Assembly (NCBI GenBank): GCA_035555315.1 | Contig: DATMGU010000066.1 | Coordinates: 1-14,619, forward strand | Source of the DNA: DATMGU01 sp035555315 | GTDB lineage: Bacteria; Pseudomonadota; Alphaproteobacteria; ATCC43930; CGMCC-115725 | Reading direction: 5' to 3' | Length of the DNA stretch: 14,619 nucleotides | Shown here: piece after piece, positions 8,363 to 13,847 of the stretch | Numbering within the stretch: the first letter of the stretch is position 1 | How the letters are laid out: every line of letters starts with the position of its first letter | The notes under the pieces: model-generated | What the model was told of the DNA's origin: nothing | Databases searched by the model: none | What the model saw: the letters and a program-made list of their open reading frames with translations, nothing else | Made by a program: the position numbers and the translations under genes

Positions 8363-8752
8363 ATGACCTCTGCGATGCGTTACCTGCCGGTGCTTGGCCG
8401 TGTGTTGATGTGCGTGATCTTCGTGCTTGGCGGCTTTGGCAAGCTGACCCATCCGTCGGGCACCATCGGCTATATCGCCAAGGGCGGGTTGCCGCTGCCG
8501 ATGGTCGCTTATGTCATCTCGGTGATCATCGAGCTGGGCGGCGGTCTCGCCTTGCTCGTGGGCTTCAAGACCCGCTGGGTCGCCGCGGTTCTGGCGGTGT
8601 TCTGCGTGGTGACGGCGTTGGCTTTCCACAACAACTTCGCCGACCAGGGCCAGATGGTGAACTTTCTCAAGAACCTGACCATGGCCGGCGGATTTCTGTT
8701 CGTCGTGGCCCATGGCGCCGGTCCGCTTAGCCTGGACAATCGGCGCGGCTGA
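8363..8752 (+). CDS. DoxX family membrane protein
   Basis: A 129-residue inner-membrane protein of the DoxX family with four predicted transmembrane helices: LGRVLMCVIFVLGGFGKL, MVAYVISVIIELGGGLALLVG, WVAAVLAVFCVVTALAF, and LTMAGGFLFVVAHG. The family takes its name from a thiosulfate:quinone oxidoreductase subunit, but most short bacterial members have no assigned reaction; some act in redox-protective complexes. The ATG at 8363 has a GGGAAG ribosome binding site 7 bases upstream and is preferred over the in-frame TTG at 8348. It converges with the alpha/beta hydrolase gene, leaving 17 bases between stops. Confidence 0.88.
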   Translation: MTSAMRYLPVLGRVLMCVIFVLGGFGKLTHPSGTIGYIAKGGLPLPMVAYVISVIIELGGGLALLVGFKTRWVAAVLAVFCVVTALAFHNNFADQGQMVNFLKNLTMAGGFLFVVAHGAGPLSLDNRRG

Positions 8753-8769
8753 TCACGCATGGCGCCCGG

Positions 8770-9852
8770 TCACGGCGTATCGCAGCCGGGCCGGTCGAAC
8801 AGGGCGGCCAGCCCGCAGGCGGAGAGCAGCATCCCGCGGCCATCATGGCCGATACCGGGAACCGGCCATAGCCGGTGGGCGAGACCGGTGGGATGGCGTG
8901 CGCGCAGATAGCGCCAATAGGCCAGGCCACGGGCATAATGCGACGGACCCTGTGCCTCTCCGGCGCAGGATTTGTCGAGGGCCGGCTGTCGCGGGTCGGT
9001 GTCGGCGGCACCCAGCAGATAGACCACGTCGCGCGCCGCGTACCCGGCCTCCAATCCGCCGGCCCCCGCTGTTGACTGGGCCGCCGCATAAGGCGGCATG
9101 TCGACAAGGCCGTATTTCCAGCGATTGAAACCGGGACAGACGGCCGAGCCATCCCGAGCGGGGCGATCGGTGCTGAAATAGACATAGGATGACGGGTTGG
9201 CGACGACATAGCGGACGGCGATGCCCAACTGCCGCGACGCGGCGGTCCCGCGCCCCACCACCGCGTAGCGCTGCACCATCTGTCCGCCCGCCGAATGGCC
9301 GGCCAGGACCACCTGCGTCAAATTCGGAAAGCGACCCCGGTCGGCGAGACGATCGAGGATGCCGTCGATCACGTCGAACGAGCTGATCGCCGCCGGACCC
9401 CGTGTCGTTCCGCCGTCATGGGCCGGCCCATGCGCGGGTTTGCCATCGATCCAGCCGGTGATGCCCCAATGTAGCGGGGCTGGCGGCGGCGACGGGGCCG
9501 CGACATCGCGATCGGCCAGGAATTGCGGCACGATCAGCAAGGTGCCCCGACCGTAGGTCCCGGCCGCCGCGACCGCCGCCTCGGCGGTACGCAGGTAGAC
9601 ATCGGCATTGCGCGCTCTGCCGTGGATCACGATCACCACGCGGGTGATATCCGGCTGCGGTGCCGCGAGGTCGCGCGATTGCCCGTCATGCCTCGCATAG
9701 AGCGGGATGACGCCCGCGCCGGCGATGTCCAGCCGATCGCTCGCGATCACCGACACCGCGGGCAGCCACGCCGCATCGGCCACTCCGATCGGCGCGATAC
9801 CGGCGGCTATCAGGAGAAGCAGGGCCGTCCGGATCGCGGCGTCCGATTTCAT
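8770..9852 (-). CDS. Secreted alpha/beta hydrolase
   Basis: A 360-residue protein with an N-terminal signal peptide (hydrophobic LLLLIAAGIA, cleavage probable after VADA near residue 27), so it is exported to the periplasm or beyond. The alpha/beta-hydrolase core is visible: oxyanion-hole HG at 77-78 in VIVIHGRARNADVY, the nucleophile elbow GHSAGG at 185-190 with Ser187, a candidate acid Asp284 or Asp286 in LLGAADTDP, and the catalytic His336 in GIGHDGRGML. Four cysteines after residue 235 (239, 296, 346, 357) could form two disulfides, fitting an exported enzyme. The substrate is unknown; esterase, lipase or depolymerase activities are all possible. It stands alone in its direction, convergent with DoxX and divergent from the lipoprotein pair. 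Confidence 0.85.
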   Translation of the reverse strand: MKSDAAIRTALLLLIAAGIAPIGVADAAWLPAVSVIASDRLDIAGAGVIPLYARHDGQSRDLAAPQPDITRVVIVIHGRARNADVYLRTAEAAVAAAGTYGRGTLLIVPQFLADRDVAAPSPPPAPLHWGITGWIDGKPAHGPAHDGGTTRGPAAISSFDVIDGILDRLADRGRFPNLTQVVLAGHSAGGQMVQRYAVVGRGTAASRQLGIAVRYVVANPSSYVYFSTDRPARDGSAVCPGFNRWKYGLVDMPPYAAAQSTAGAGGLEAGYAARDVVYLLGAADTDPRQPALDKSCAGEAQGPSHYARGLAYWRYLRARHPTGLAHRLWPVPGIGHDGRGMLLSACGLAALFDRPGCDTP

Positions 9853-10046
9853 GGGAACCAGTCGTGAACCAGGATCGTCTTATATGAGGCCAGCTTGAAC
9901 AGGGGTGGGCCGCATGCGAGATTGACCAGCTGTCGCTCCACCGTCGCTCCCCTTGTCCGGCGGCATCTCGCCGAATCCTGAGTGCGTTCCGCCGAAACCG
10001 CAAGATCCCTTGCAATCCCCAAATCCCGACCGGAGCCTTGAGAGAC
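9853..10046. other. Divergent hydrolase/lipoprotein intergenic region
   Basis: These 194 bases should carry promoters for both neighbours. A TATAAG element is present on the minus strand (plus-strand CTTATA at 9879-9884), but no matching -35 box lies at the proper distance. A TTGACC at 9922-9927 on the plus strand lacks a -10 partner. Nothing else was recognised. Confidence 0.4.
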
Positions 10047-10664
10047 ATGATGCCGCGTCGTCTCGCCGCCCTCGCCACGCTGTTCGCCCCCCTCGCGCTT
10101 ACCGTCTTCTTGGTCGCCGCGTGTTCATCGGCGCCGCCCCCGCCGCCGCAATTCGCCGACATCCGCTTCACCAACAAGCCGCCGATCGTGCTGCGGGCCT
10201 CGATCGTCGATATCCGCGACGAATACGAGCCACCGTTCAAGCCGCCCTTTGTCGAACAGACATTTCCGATCCCGCCGGCGCGCGCGGTCGCGAACTGGGC
10301 GCGCGACCGGCTGAAGGCCACGGACCCGTCGAGCCCGCAGCGTGTGCGCGTCACGATCACCGATGCGAGTGTGAAGGAGATCGACCTCCGGCTGACGCCC
10401 GGGCTGCGCGGCGCTTTCACCAAGGATCAGTCCCAGCGGTATGACGCGTCGGTCGCCTTGCGGGTCGATCTGCTCGACGATCACGGGTCGCCGGTGCGCA
10501 GCGTGACCGCCAGCGCCACAAGATCGCGCACCGTGGCGGAGGATATCACGCTCAATGATCGGGACCGGGTCTTCTACACCATGACCGAACAGTTGATGCA
10601 GGACCTCGACCAGGATCTCGACAGCAAGATCCGGGGCTCGTTCGACCCTTATGTGGTGTCGTAA
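10047..10664 (+). CDS. Predicted lipoprotein (conserved hypothetical)
   Basis: A 205-residue protein with a type II (lipoprotein) signal peptide: MMPRR, a hydrophobic stretch, then the lipobox LVAAC with the acylated Cys at residue 26, followed by SSAPPPPP, a Pro-rich tether. The mature part has no motif I recognise. It alternates short strands and helices (ADIRFTNKPPIVL, RVRVTITDASVKEIDL, YDASVALRVDLLDD) and ends with a long acidic helix YTMTEQLMQDLDQDLDSKIRGSF; the shape recalls LptE-like or transport-auxiliary outer-membrane lipoproteins, but this is only an impression. The ATG at 10047 is preferred over the in-frame TTG at 10038; a GAGAG lies immediately upstream and could also serve an ATG at 10050. 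It directly abuts the next lipoprotein gene, so the two are almost certainly co-translated. Confidence 0.8.
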   Translation: MMPRRLAALATLFAPLALTVFLVAACSSAPPPPPQFADIRFTNKPPIVLRASIVDIRDEYEPPFKPPFVEQTFPIPPARAVANWARDRLKATDPSSPQRVRVTITDASVKEIDLRLTPGLRGAFTKDQSQRYDASVALRVDLLDDHGSPVRSVTASATRSRTVAEDITLNDRDRVFYTMTEQLMQDLDQDLDSKIRGSFDPYVVS

Positions 10665-11198
10665 ATGCCGCCCTTCTTGTCTCGCGTCGTCCTCTTCGCC
10701 TTCGCGGCGATAGGGCTGGCCGGCTGCGCCGAGATCGGCTTCGGTACCGGTGTGGCGCCCGTCGATCCGAACGCGGCGCCGGGGTTTAACCAGGTGGTGG
10801 CCCGGTTTGTCTCCGGCCAGGATGTCGACGTCATCGAGGTCCGTTCGCTGGATCCGGCTCCGATGCGGGCGGCCGATCTGGTGGCGGCCGACGGCACCCG
10901 CATGCCGGCCGAATCGATCGATGTCGAGGCGTCGCCGACGCGCACGACGCCATTCGATCCAACCGGCATCGGCGGCATCCCCACGTTCAACAGCGCCATC
11001 GGCATGCAGCCGATAGCGCCCGGTCAGCCGCAACGGGTGACCACCCTCGTCGGTCAGAACGCCTCGGCGGCGCTGATCCGACCGGACGATCCGGCGTCGT
11101 ATCGGCGCAGCTGGCGGACCGCGCATCTGGAGATCCGCCTCGGCGATGGCGCCAGCGCCCGGATCGTGACCCTGCCGGCGCCGGCCCCGCTCGACTAG
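10665..11198 (+). CDS. Predicted lipoprotein (hypothetical)
   Basis: A 177-residue protein whose ATG follows the previous stop with no gap (TAA then ATG). The N-terminus is a lipoprotein signal: MPPFLSRVVLFAFAAIGLAGC, with the lipobox LAGC and acylation at Cys21. The rest is rich in Asp, Pro and Ala with the stretch QVVARFVSGQDVDVIEVRSLDP and a C-terminal strand-rich part (AHLEIRLGDGASARIVTL). No known domain was recognised. Pairing with the upstream lipoprotein gene suggests a shared envelope function. Its stop codon lies inside a 14-bp tandem duplication (11185-11212). Confidence 0.75.
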   Translation: MPPFLSRVVLFAFAAIGLAGCAEIGFGTGVAPVDPNAAPGFNQVVARFVSGQDVDVIEVRSLDPAPMRAADLVAADGTRMPAESIDVEASPTRTTPFDPTGIGGIPTFNSAIGMQPIAPGQPQRVTTLVGQNASAALIRPDDPASYRRSWRTAHLEIRLGDGASARIVTLPAPAPLD

Positions 11199-11212
11199 CC
11201 CCGCTCGACTGG
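11185..11212. repeat. 14-bp tandem duplication at the lipoprotein stop codon
   Basis: Two adjacent copies, CCCCGCTCGACTAG (11185-11198) and CCCCGCTCGACTGG (11199-11212), differ at one base. The first copy supplies the lipoprotein TAG stop. It marks the left edge of the rearranged segment and looks like a slippage or junction footprint. Confidence 0.7.
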
Positions 11213-11325
11213 TAATTCCGCACAGGGGATTTGACGGGATGGATCCGGCCAGCGACATCACGGACCTACTCCTCTCCCTATGTATGGACTGGAGAGATAG
11301 GTGACACTCGTTCGCGGACATGGGT
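11213..11325. mobile_element. Possible insertion-sequence end or junction filler
   Basis: Non-coding segment between the lipoprotein genes and the broken exporter gene. It contains an imperfect inverted repeat (CCTA 11265-11268 and CTCTCC 11272-11277 against GGAGAG 11291-11296 and TAGG 11298-11301). The minus-strand reading GTGTCACCTATCTCTCC resembles sequence I associate with the flanks of some transposase genes, but there is no transposase and no verifiable terminal repeat. The assignment is tentative. Confidence 0.2.
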
Positions 11326-11569
11326 GGGCGCGCTGGATTACGAATCCGAACAGGCGATCCAGCGCAACATGCGGCGGATCTGCGCCGGCCGGACGGTCTT
11401 GATCATCGCCCACCGGCTGTCGACGGTGCGCGGCTGCGACCGGCTGCTCACCATCGAGCGCGGCCGGCTGGTCGAGGACGGCAGCCATGACGAGCTGATC
11501 GAGCGCGGCGGCCGCTATGCCAGCCTGCACCGCGCCCAGGCGGGGTTTTCGCTGCAGGAGGTCATCTGA
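11326..11569 (+). pseudogene. Truncated HlyB-type exporter ATPase (C-terminal remnant)
   Basis: The last 80 or so codons of a type I secretion ABC transporter (permease/ATPase). The remnant starts at the D-loop (ALDYESE) and retains the H-loop (IIAHRLSTV), the strand CDRLLTIERGRLVEDGSHDELIERGGRYASLHRAQ, and a normal stop. Walker A, the ABC signature, Walker B and the whole transmembrane part are missing, so it cannot work as a transporter. The frame can be extended upstream to a TTG at 11231, but residues before ALDYESE do not match the family, placing the break at about 11325. The stop overlaps the ATG of the hlyD remnant by one base, preserving the native operon arrangement. Confidence 0.8.
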
Positions 11570-11745
11570 TGGCTGCCGCGCAAACGACTTCCGCCCAAAC
11601 GACCTCCGCGCAAGTGATCCCGCTGAAGCCGCCAACCAAGCCGCGCCTTACCGGCGGGCGGCACGAGACCGAGTTCATGCCGGCGGCGCTGGAGATCATC
11701 GAGACGCCGGCCTCGCCGATCGGCCGGGCGATCGCCGGCACACAT
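11569..11745 (+). pseudogene. Truncated HlyD-type membrane fusion protein (N-terminal remnant)
   Basis: The N-terminal part of a HlyD-family type I secretion adaptor, which would bridge the inner-membrane ABC exporter to an outer-membrane TolC-like channel. After a low-complexity start with a 15-bp tandem duplication (QTTSAQTTSA), it carries the typical pre-membrane motif ETEFMPAALEIIETPASPIGRAIA. In intact relatives a transmembrane helix follows directly; here the family match ends after GRAIAGT and the frame runs into unrelated sequence (HRRVRNQIRYHR). The transmembrane helix and the whole periplasmic part are lost. The frame itself remains open to 12093, but that extension has no family resemblance and is antisense-free overlap with the next ORF. 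Confidence 0.75.
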
Positions 11746-11749
11746 CGCC

Positions 11750-12181
11750 GTGTCAGAAACCAAATCCGATATCATCGTCCGCGCGCTGTCGGCGACGGCA
11801 CCAAAGATTGCCGCACACATCAAGGAACAGTTCCTAGATCTTGGTCAGGGCGTTCGGCTCAAGGTCGGCGAGATCATCTATCTTTTCCTATCCGAGGATG
11901 CGAAGCGTCGCCGTCAGCCCGATGCGACAGCGGAGGTTCGGGCCGATGGCCTTTACATGAAGGACGCACGAGTGCCCCCGTTCAAAGGAAGCTTCATTCA
12001 CCCAGCAATGCTTGCGGTGCAGCAGAAGCGCAATCACCGGAACGAGAAGGACAAAATCATTTCGCTAAGTGCATGGCGCCAGTGGCACGCTGAGCGAGGT
12101 GGTAAGCTCATGCGCCTGTTCGACCTAAAAGACCCGGCCCTTGCCCATAAGCGTGGCATCCCTTTGATAGACCAGATCTAG
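11750..12181 (+). CDS. Hypothetical protein at the break point
   Basis: A 143-residue ORF with a GTG start and no visible Shine-Dalgarno, beginning within about 10 bases of the point where hlyD similarity stops. No domain was recognised. It appears soluble and basic in its second half (KRRRQPD, KRNHRNEKDK, AWRQWHAERGGKLMRLFDL) and has a mixed N-terminal part with KVGEIIYLFLSED. Codon use is less GC-biased than in the core genes to the left. It may be a real gene of the inserted segment that starts at its edge, or the 3' part of a longer gene cut at the junction. No transmembrane or signal sequence is evident. Confidence 0.5.
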   Translation: MSETKSDIIVRALSATAPKIAAHIKEQFLDLGQGVRLKVGEIIYLFLSEDAKRRRQPDATAEVRADGLYMKDARVPPFKGSFIHPAMLAVQQKRNHRNEKDKIISLSAWRQWHAERGGKLMRLFDLKDPALAHKRGIPLIDQI

Positions 12182-12436
12182 GCCATTTAAGGGGGAGGTT
12201 CGCAAAGTCCGGCACCGCCCCTGCATAGGCGTTCTGCCTATCGGCGCCCCGTGATCAGGCGCGCCCCTGATTCGGCGCATCCACGGGAACTTTAGGCGCT
12301 AAATGCTCCTGCCTGTAGCGCTGATGGTATAGTCATGCCAACGCCCTCCCAATATCTAGGTCATAATCCATCCTCCATTTCCCTCTTGCGATAACGCGCC
12401 GCTTGTGAGATCACTCTCTGAGATAAGAGGTGTGCC
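12182..12436. other. Intergenic region with three consecutive small hairpins
   Basis: No gene was found in these 255 bases. Three short perfect stem-loops follow one another: ATAGGC/GCCTAT (12225-12230 with 12236-12241, loop GTTCT), ATCAGG/CCTGAT (12254-12259 with 12266-12271, 6-base loop), and TTTAG/CTAAA (12291-12295 with 12299-12303, loop GCG). Their centres are about 30 and 34 bases apart and each holds the sequence AGGCG. They could be protein-binding dyads or RNA structure upstream of the 12437 gene. No clear promoter pair was identified. Confidence 0.45.
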
Positions 12437-13342
12437 GTGAGCTTTCCTGGATTGTTTGAGGCCAAGCTGCCGACAGAAGAGGACGTCAAGCTATGGCGTA
12501 CCGAGCGCGAGCGGCTTGCGCTGATCGTGGAGGAAATCCGGCAGCGGACCGCTATGCTAGATCGGCTCATTGAAACAACGTCCGAGGCACTGGCCCTCGG
12601 CAAGCCTCAAGTCTCCGCCCCGGCTCCCTCTAAAGAGACTCAGAAGTCTGAGAATCCCGTCGAGGCCGCGCCTCCAGAGGTCGCGAAGAAGGTAGCGAAG
12701 CCGACAAAGCCAAAGCGTAAAGCGCCACACCGCATGCGTGACAGCGATAGCTCGTGGCCTGCAATAATCCTTCGGATCGTCGAGTCATCCCCTCAACCAC
12801 CCTCGTACGAAGAGATCAGGAAGGAAATCTACCTGACCTCTCTGGGCAAAACGCTGGAAAGGACGAGTTCGGCCTTCTATGGCACGATCAAGAAACTTGA
12901 GGATCGGGGGATTTTGAAGCGCCACATGGGCAGGGTGTTCACTCGATCGGGCTACGATGCGCATATGGCGGCTGTCCGAGAAGGCATCGTCTCGGGCCGC
13001 GCGCCCATCGTCATCAAGACGCATGGTTCCCCTCAGAAGGCGGCGATCGTTGAGTTTCTGTCGTCTGTAGGAAGTGCCGGCGCCACGACAAGCTCCATCA
13101 TGGAGGAGCTGCAGACAAACCCCATTCTGCCCAGCATGTCGGAAAAGAACGGCAAGACGGTGATCTACAACCTACTTGCTCGCATGGCGAAGCGTGGAGA
13201 GTTGATTAAGGAGGGGGAGGTCTATCGCCTTCCTCCCAAAGAGAATGAGCCGCCGACCTCCAAAGGAGACGGCGGCTCAGAGTCGGATGAAGCGCCAACT
13301 TCATCCAAAGATAGCCAACAAGCCTTTCGGCGCGTCGGCTGA
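12437..13342 (+). CDS. Hypothetical protein with coiled coil and two predicted winged-helix domains
   Basis: A 301-residue protein from a GTG start preceded by AGAGG six bases upstream, a good ribosome binding site. Residues about 13-53 (EEDVKLWRTERERLALIVEEIRQRTAMLDRLIETTSEAL) look like a coiled coil. Residues 55-105 are a Lys/Pro/Ala-rich flexible, basic linker. Residues about 106-172 (WPAIILRIVES...YEEIRKEIYL...SSAFYGTIKKLEDRGILKRHMGRVFTRSGY) and about 198-266 (KAAIVEFLSSVGSAGATTSSIMEEL...VIYNLLARMAKRGELIKEGEVYRLPP) each have the helix-helix-helix-wing pattern of winged-helix DNA-binding domains. The C-terminus is polar and acidic (GDGGSESDEAP). I do not recognise the family. A dimeric DNA-binding role is plausible but inferred from pattern only. 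It sits in the low-GC patchwork, followed by a hairpin-dense region. Confidence 0.65.
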   Translation: MSFPGLFEAKLPTEEDVKLWRTERERLALIVEEIRQRTAMLDRLIETTSEALALGKPQVSAPAPSKETQKSENPVEAAPPEVAKKVAKPTKPKRKAPHRMRDSDSSWPAIILRIVESSPQPPSYEEIRKEIYLTSLGKTLERTSSAFYGTIKKLEDRGILKRHMGRVFTRSGYDAHMAAVREGIVSGRAPIVIKTHGSPQKAAIVEFLSSVGSAGATTSSIMEELQTNPILPSMSEKNGKTVIYNLLARMAKRGELIKEGEVYRLPPKENEPPTSKGDGGSESDEAPTSSKDSQQAFRRVG

Positions 13343-13460
13343 ACCATTCTGCCCAGAGCGGCAGACCGAGGCTGAAGACCTCGGAGACTGAGAGGACCAC
13401 TTGACCACCGAACTAAGCCTCGCGGGCGGCTTCAAAAGGCCGCTGATCTTAATAGCGGTG

Positions 13461-13476
13461 GGGGCGTAGCCCCTTT
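13461..13476 (+). terminator. Candidate intrinsic terminator after the winged-helix gene
   Basis: GGGGC, loop GTA, GCCCC, then TTT: a compact GC stem followed by a short T run, 119 bases downstream of the 13342 stop. The T run is short, so efficiency is uncertain. Confidence 0.4.
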
Positions 13477-13505
13477 ACCCGGCCCCTTCCATAAGGGCAC
13501 GGAAC

Positions 13506-13543
13506 AAAGGCGTTTTGCGGAGTCCAAATCCGCAAGCGCCTTT
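13506..13543. terminator. Long hairpin, candidate terminator or structured element
   Basis: A two-part stem: AAAGGCG (13506-13512) pairs with CGCCTTT (13537-13543) and TTGCGGA (13515-13521) pairs with TCCGCAA (13529-13535), with a TT opposite G internal bulge and loop GTCCAAA. Fourteen base pairs in all; on either strand the stem ends in a TTT run, so it could terminate in both directions. It is the strongest hairpin in the region. Confidence 0.45.
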
Positions 13544-13585
13544 GCGCATTTCTGGCCTAGCACAACCAAATCAAAGGGTCAAGCA

Positions 13586-13789
13586 TTGAAATCAGAATCA
13601 TCCAAGAGTCTCAATGACTTAACCTTATCTGAGGCTGTAAAAAGCGGGCGAATTCAAGAGTTTATCGCCCAGGAGGGGGCCGCACGCCGCGATGCCACAG
13701 AGGCTCGCGGGCCCCACAATACGTGTGAATTAGGGGACAGTGCGCCGGGAGGCCGGCGAGGAATAGATGGTGGAAGTCCACTACGATGA
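13586..13789 (+). CDS. Small ORF, probably 3'-truncated
   Basis: A TTG start with AAAGGG seven bases upstream, a good ribosome binding site, opens a 67-codon frame. The first 40 or so residues (SLNDLTLSEAVKSGRIQEFIAQEGAARRDATE) resemble the opening of small conserved proteins I recall from alphaproteobacterial accessory DNA (LSEAL.TGRLEEFIAQEEAR type), whose function is unknown. From about residue 43 the frame runs into the GAATTAGGGGACA repeat and the intron-like segment, so the natural C-terminus is probably lost. Lower GC than the core genes. It may not be functional. Confidence 0.4.
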   Translation: MKSESSKSLNDLTLSEAVKSGRIQEFIAQEGAARRDATEARGPHNTCELGDSAPGGRRGIDGGSPLR

Positions 13790-13847
13790 AGAATTAGGGA
13801 GAAGAATTAGGGGACACAATACATAAGAATTAGGGGACACAATACAT
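13727..13847. repeat. Interspersed and tandem GAATTAGGGGACA repeats (23-bp unit)
   Basis: GAATTAGGGGACACAATACAT occurs at 13804-13824 and again at 13827-13847, a 23-bp period. A related copy GAATTAGGGGACA is at 13727-13739, preceded by CACAATAC at 13715-13722, and a shortened GAATTAGGGA is at 13791-13800. The upstream and downstream copies bracket the intron-like segment. On the minus strand the unit reads TATTGTGTCCCCTAATTC, a type of sequence I associate with the surroundings of some transposase genes; no transposase is present here. Confidence 0.8.
13740..13790 (+). mobile_element. Group II intron 5'-end relic
   Basis: The segment starts with GTGCG, matching the group II intron 5' consensus GUGYG, and continues with a 6-bp stem (13743-13748 with 13753-13758) and then GGTGGAAGTCCACT (13769-13782), a hairpin of the kind found in domain I. 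The frame MVEVHYDE from the ATG at 13767 is also a sequence commonly seen next to group II intron reverse transcriptases. Only about 50 bases remain: the rest of the ribozyme and the reverse transcriptase are absent. It lies between two GAATTAGGG copies. Recognition is from memory of such introns, not from a structural search. Confidence 0.45.

Larger units (their letters stand above)
13343..13585 (+). other. Hairpin-dense non-coding region, possible structured RNA or terminator cluster
   Basis: Five perfect or near-perfect stem-loops lie within 243 bases: CCGAGG/CCTCGG (13366-13371, 13379-13384); GCGGCTT with AGGCCGC (13426-13432, 13437-13443, one T-G pair, loop CAAA); GGGGC/GCCCC (13461-13465, 13469-13473); CCCTT/AAGGG (13484-13488, 13493-13497); and the long AAAGGCG hairpin at 13506-13543. 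CCGCT (13440-13444) can instead pair with AGCGG (13454-13458), an alternative to the second stem. No ORF of note occupies it. It may be a structured RNA, or simply the 3' end and terminators of the preceding gene. Confidence 0.4.

Noticed and set aside
9879..9907. Minus-strand TATAAG as promoter of the hydrolase gene
   Set aside because: No -35-like hexamer lies 16-18 bases upstream; the corresponding minus-strand sequence is CACCCC.
13343..13585. tRNA or tmRNA in the hairpin-dense region
   Set aside because: No T-arm consensus (GTTCRANNC) and no cloverleaf spacing; the hairpins do not assemble into a tRNA shape.
13715..13847. CRISPR array
   Set aside because: The repeats follow each other with 2-base gaps or irregular distances, without spacers of uniform length, and no cas genes are present.
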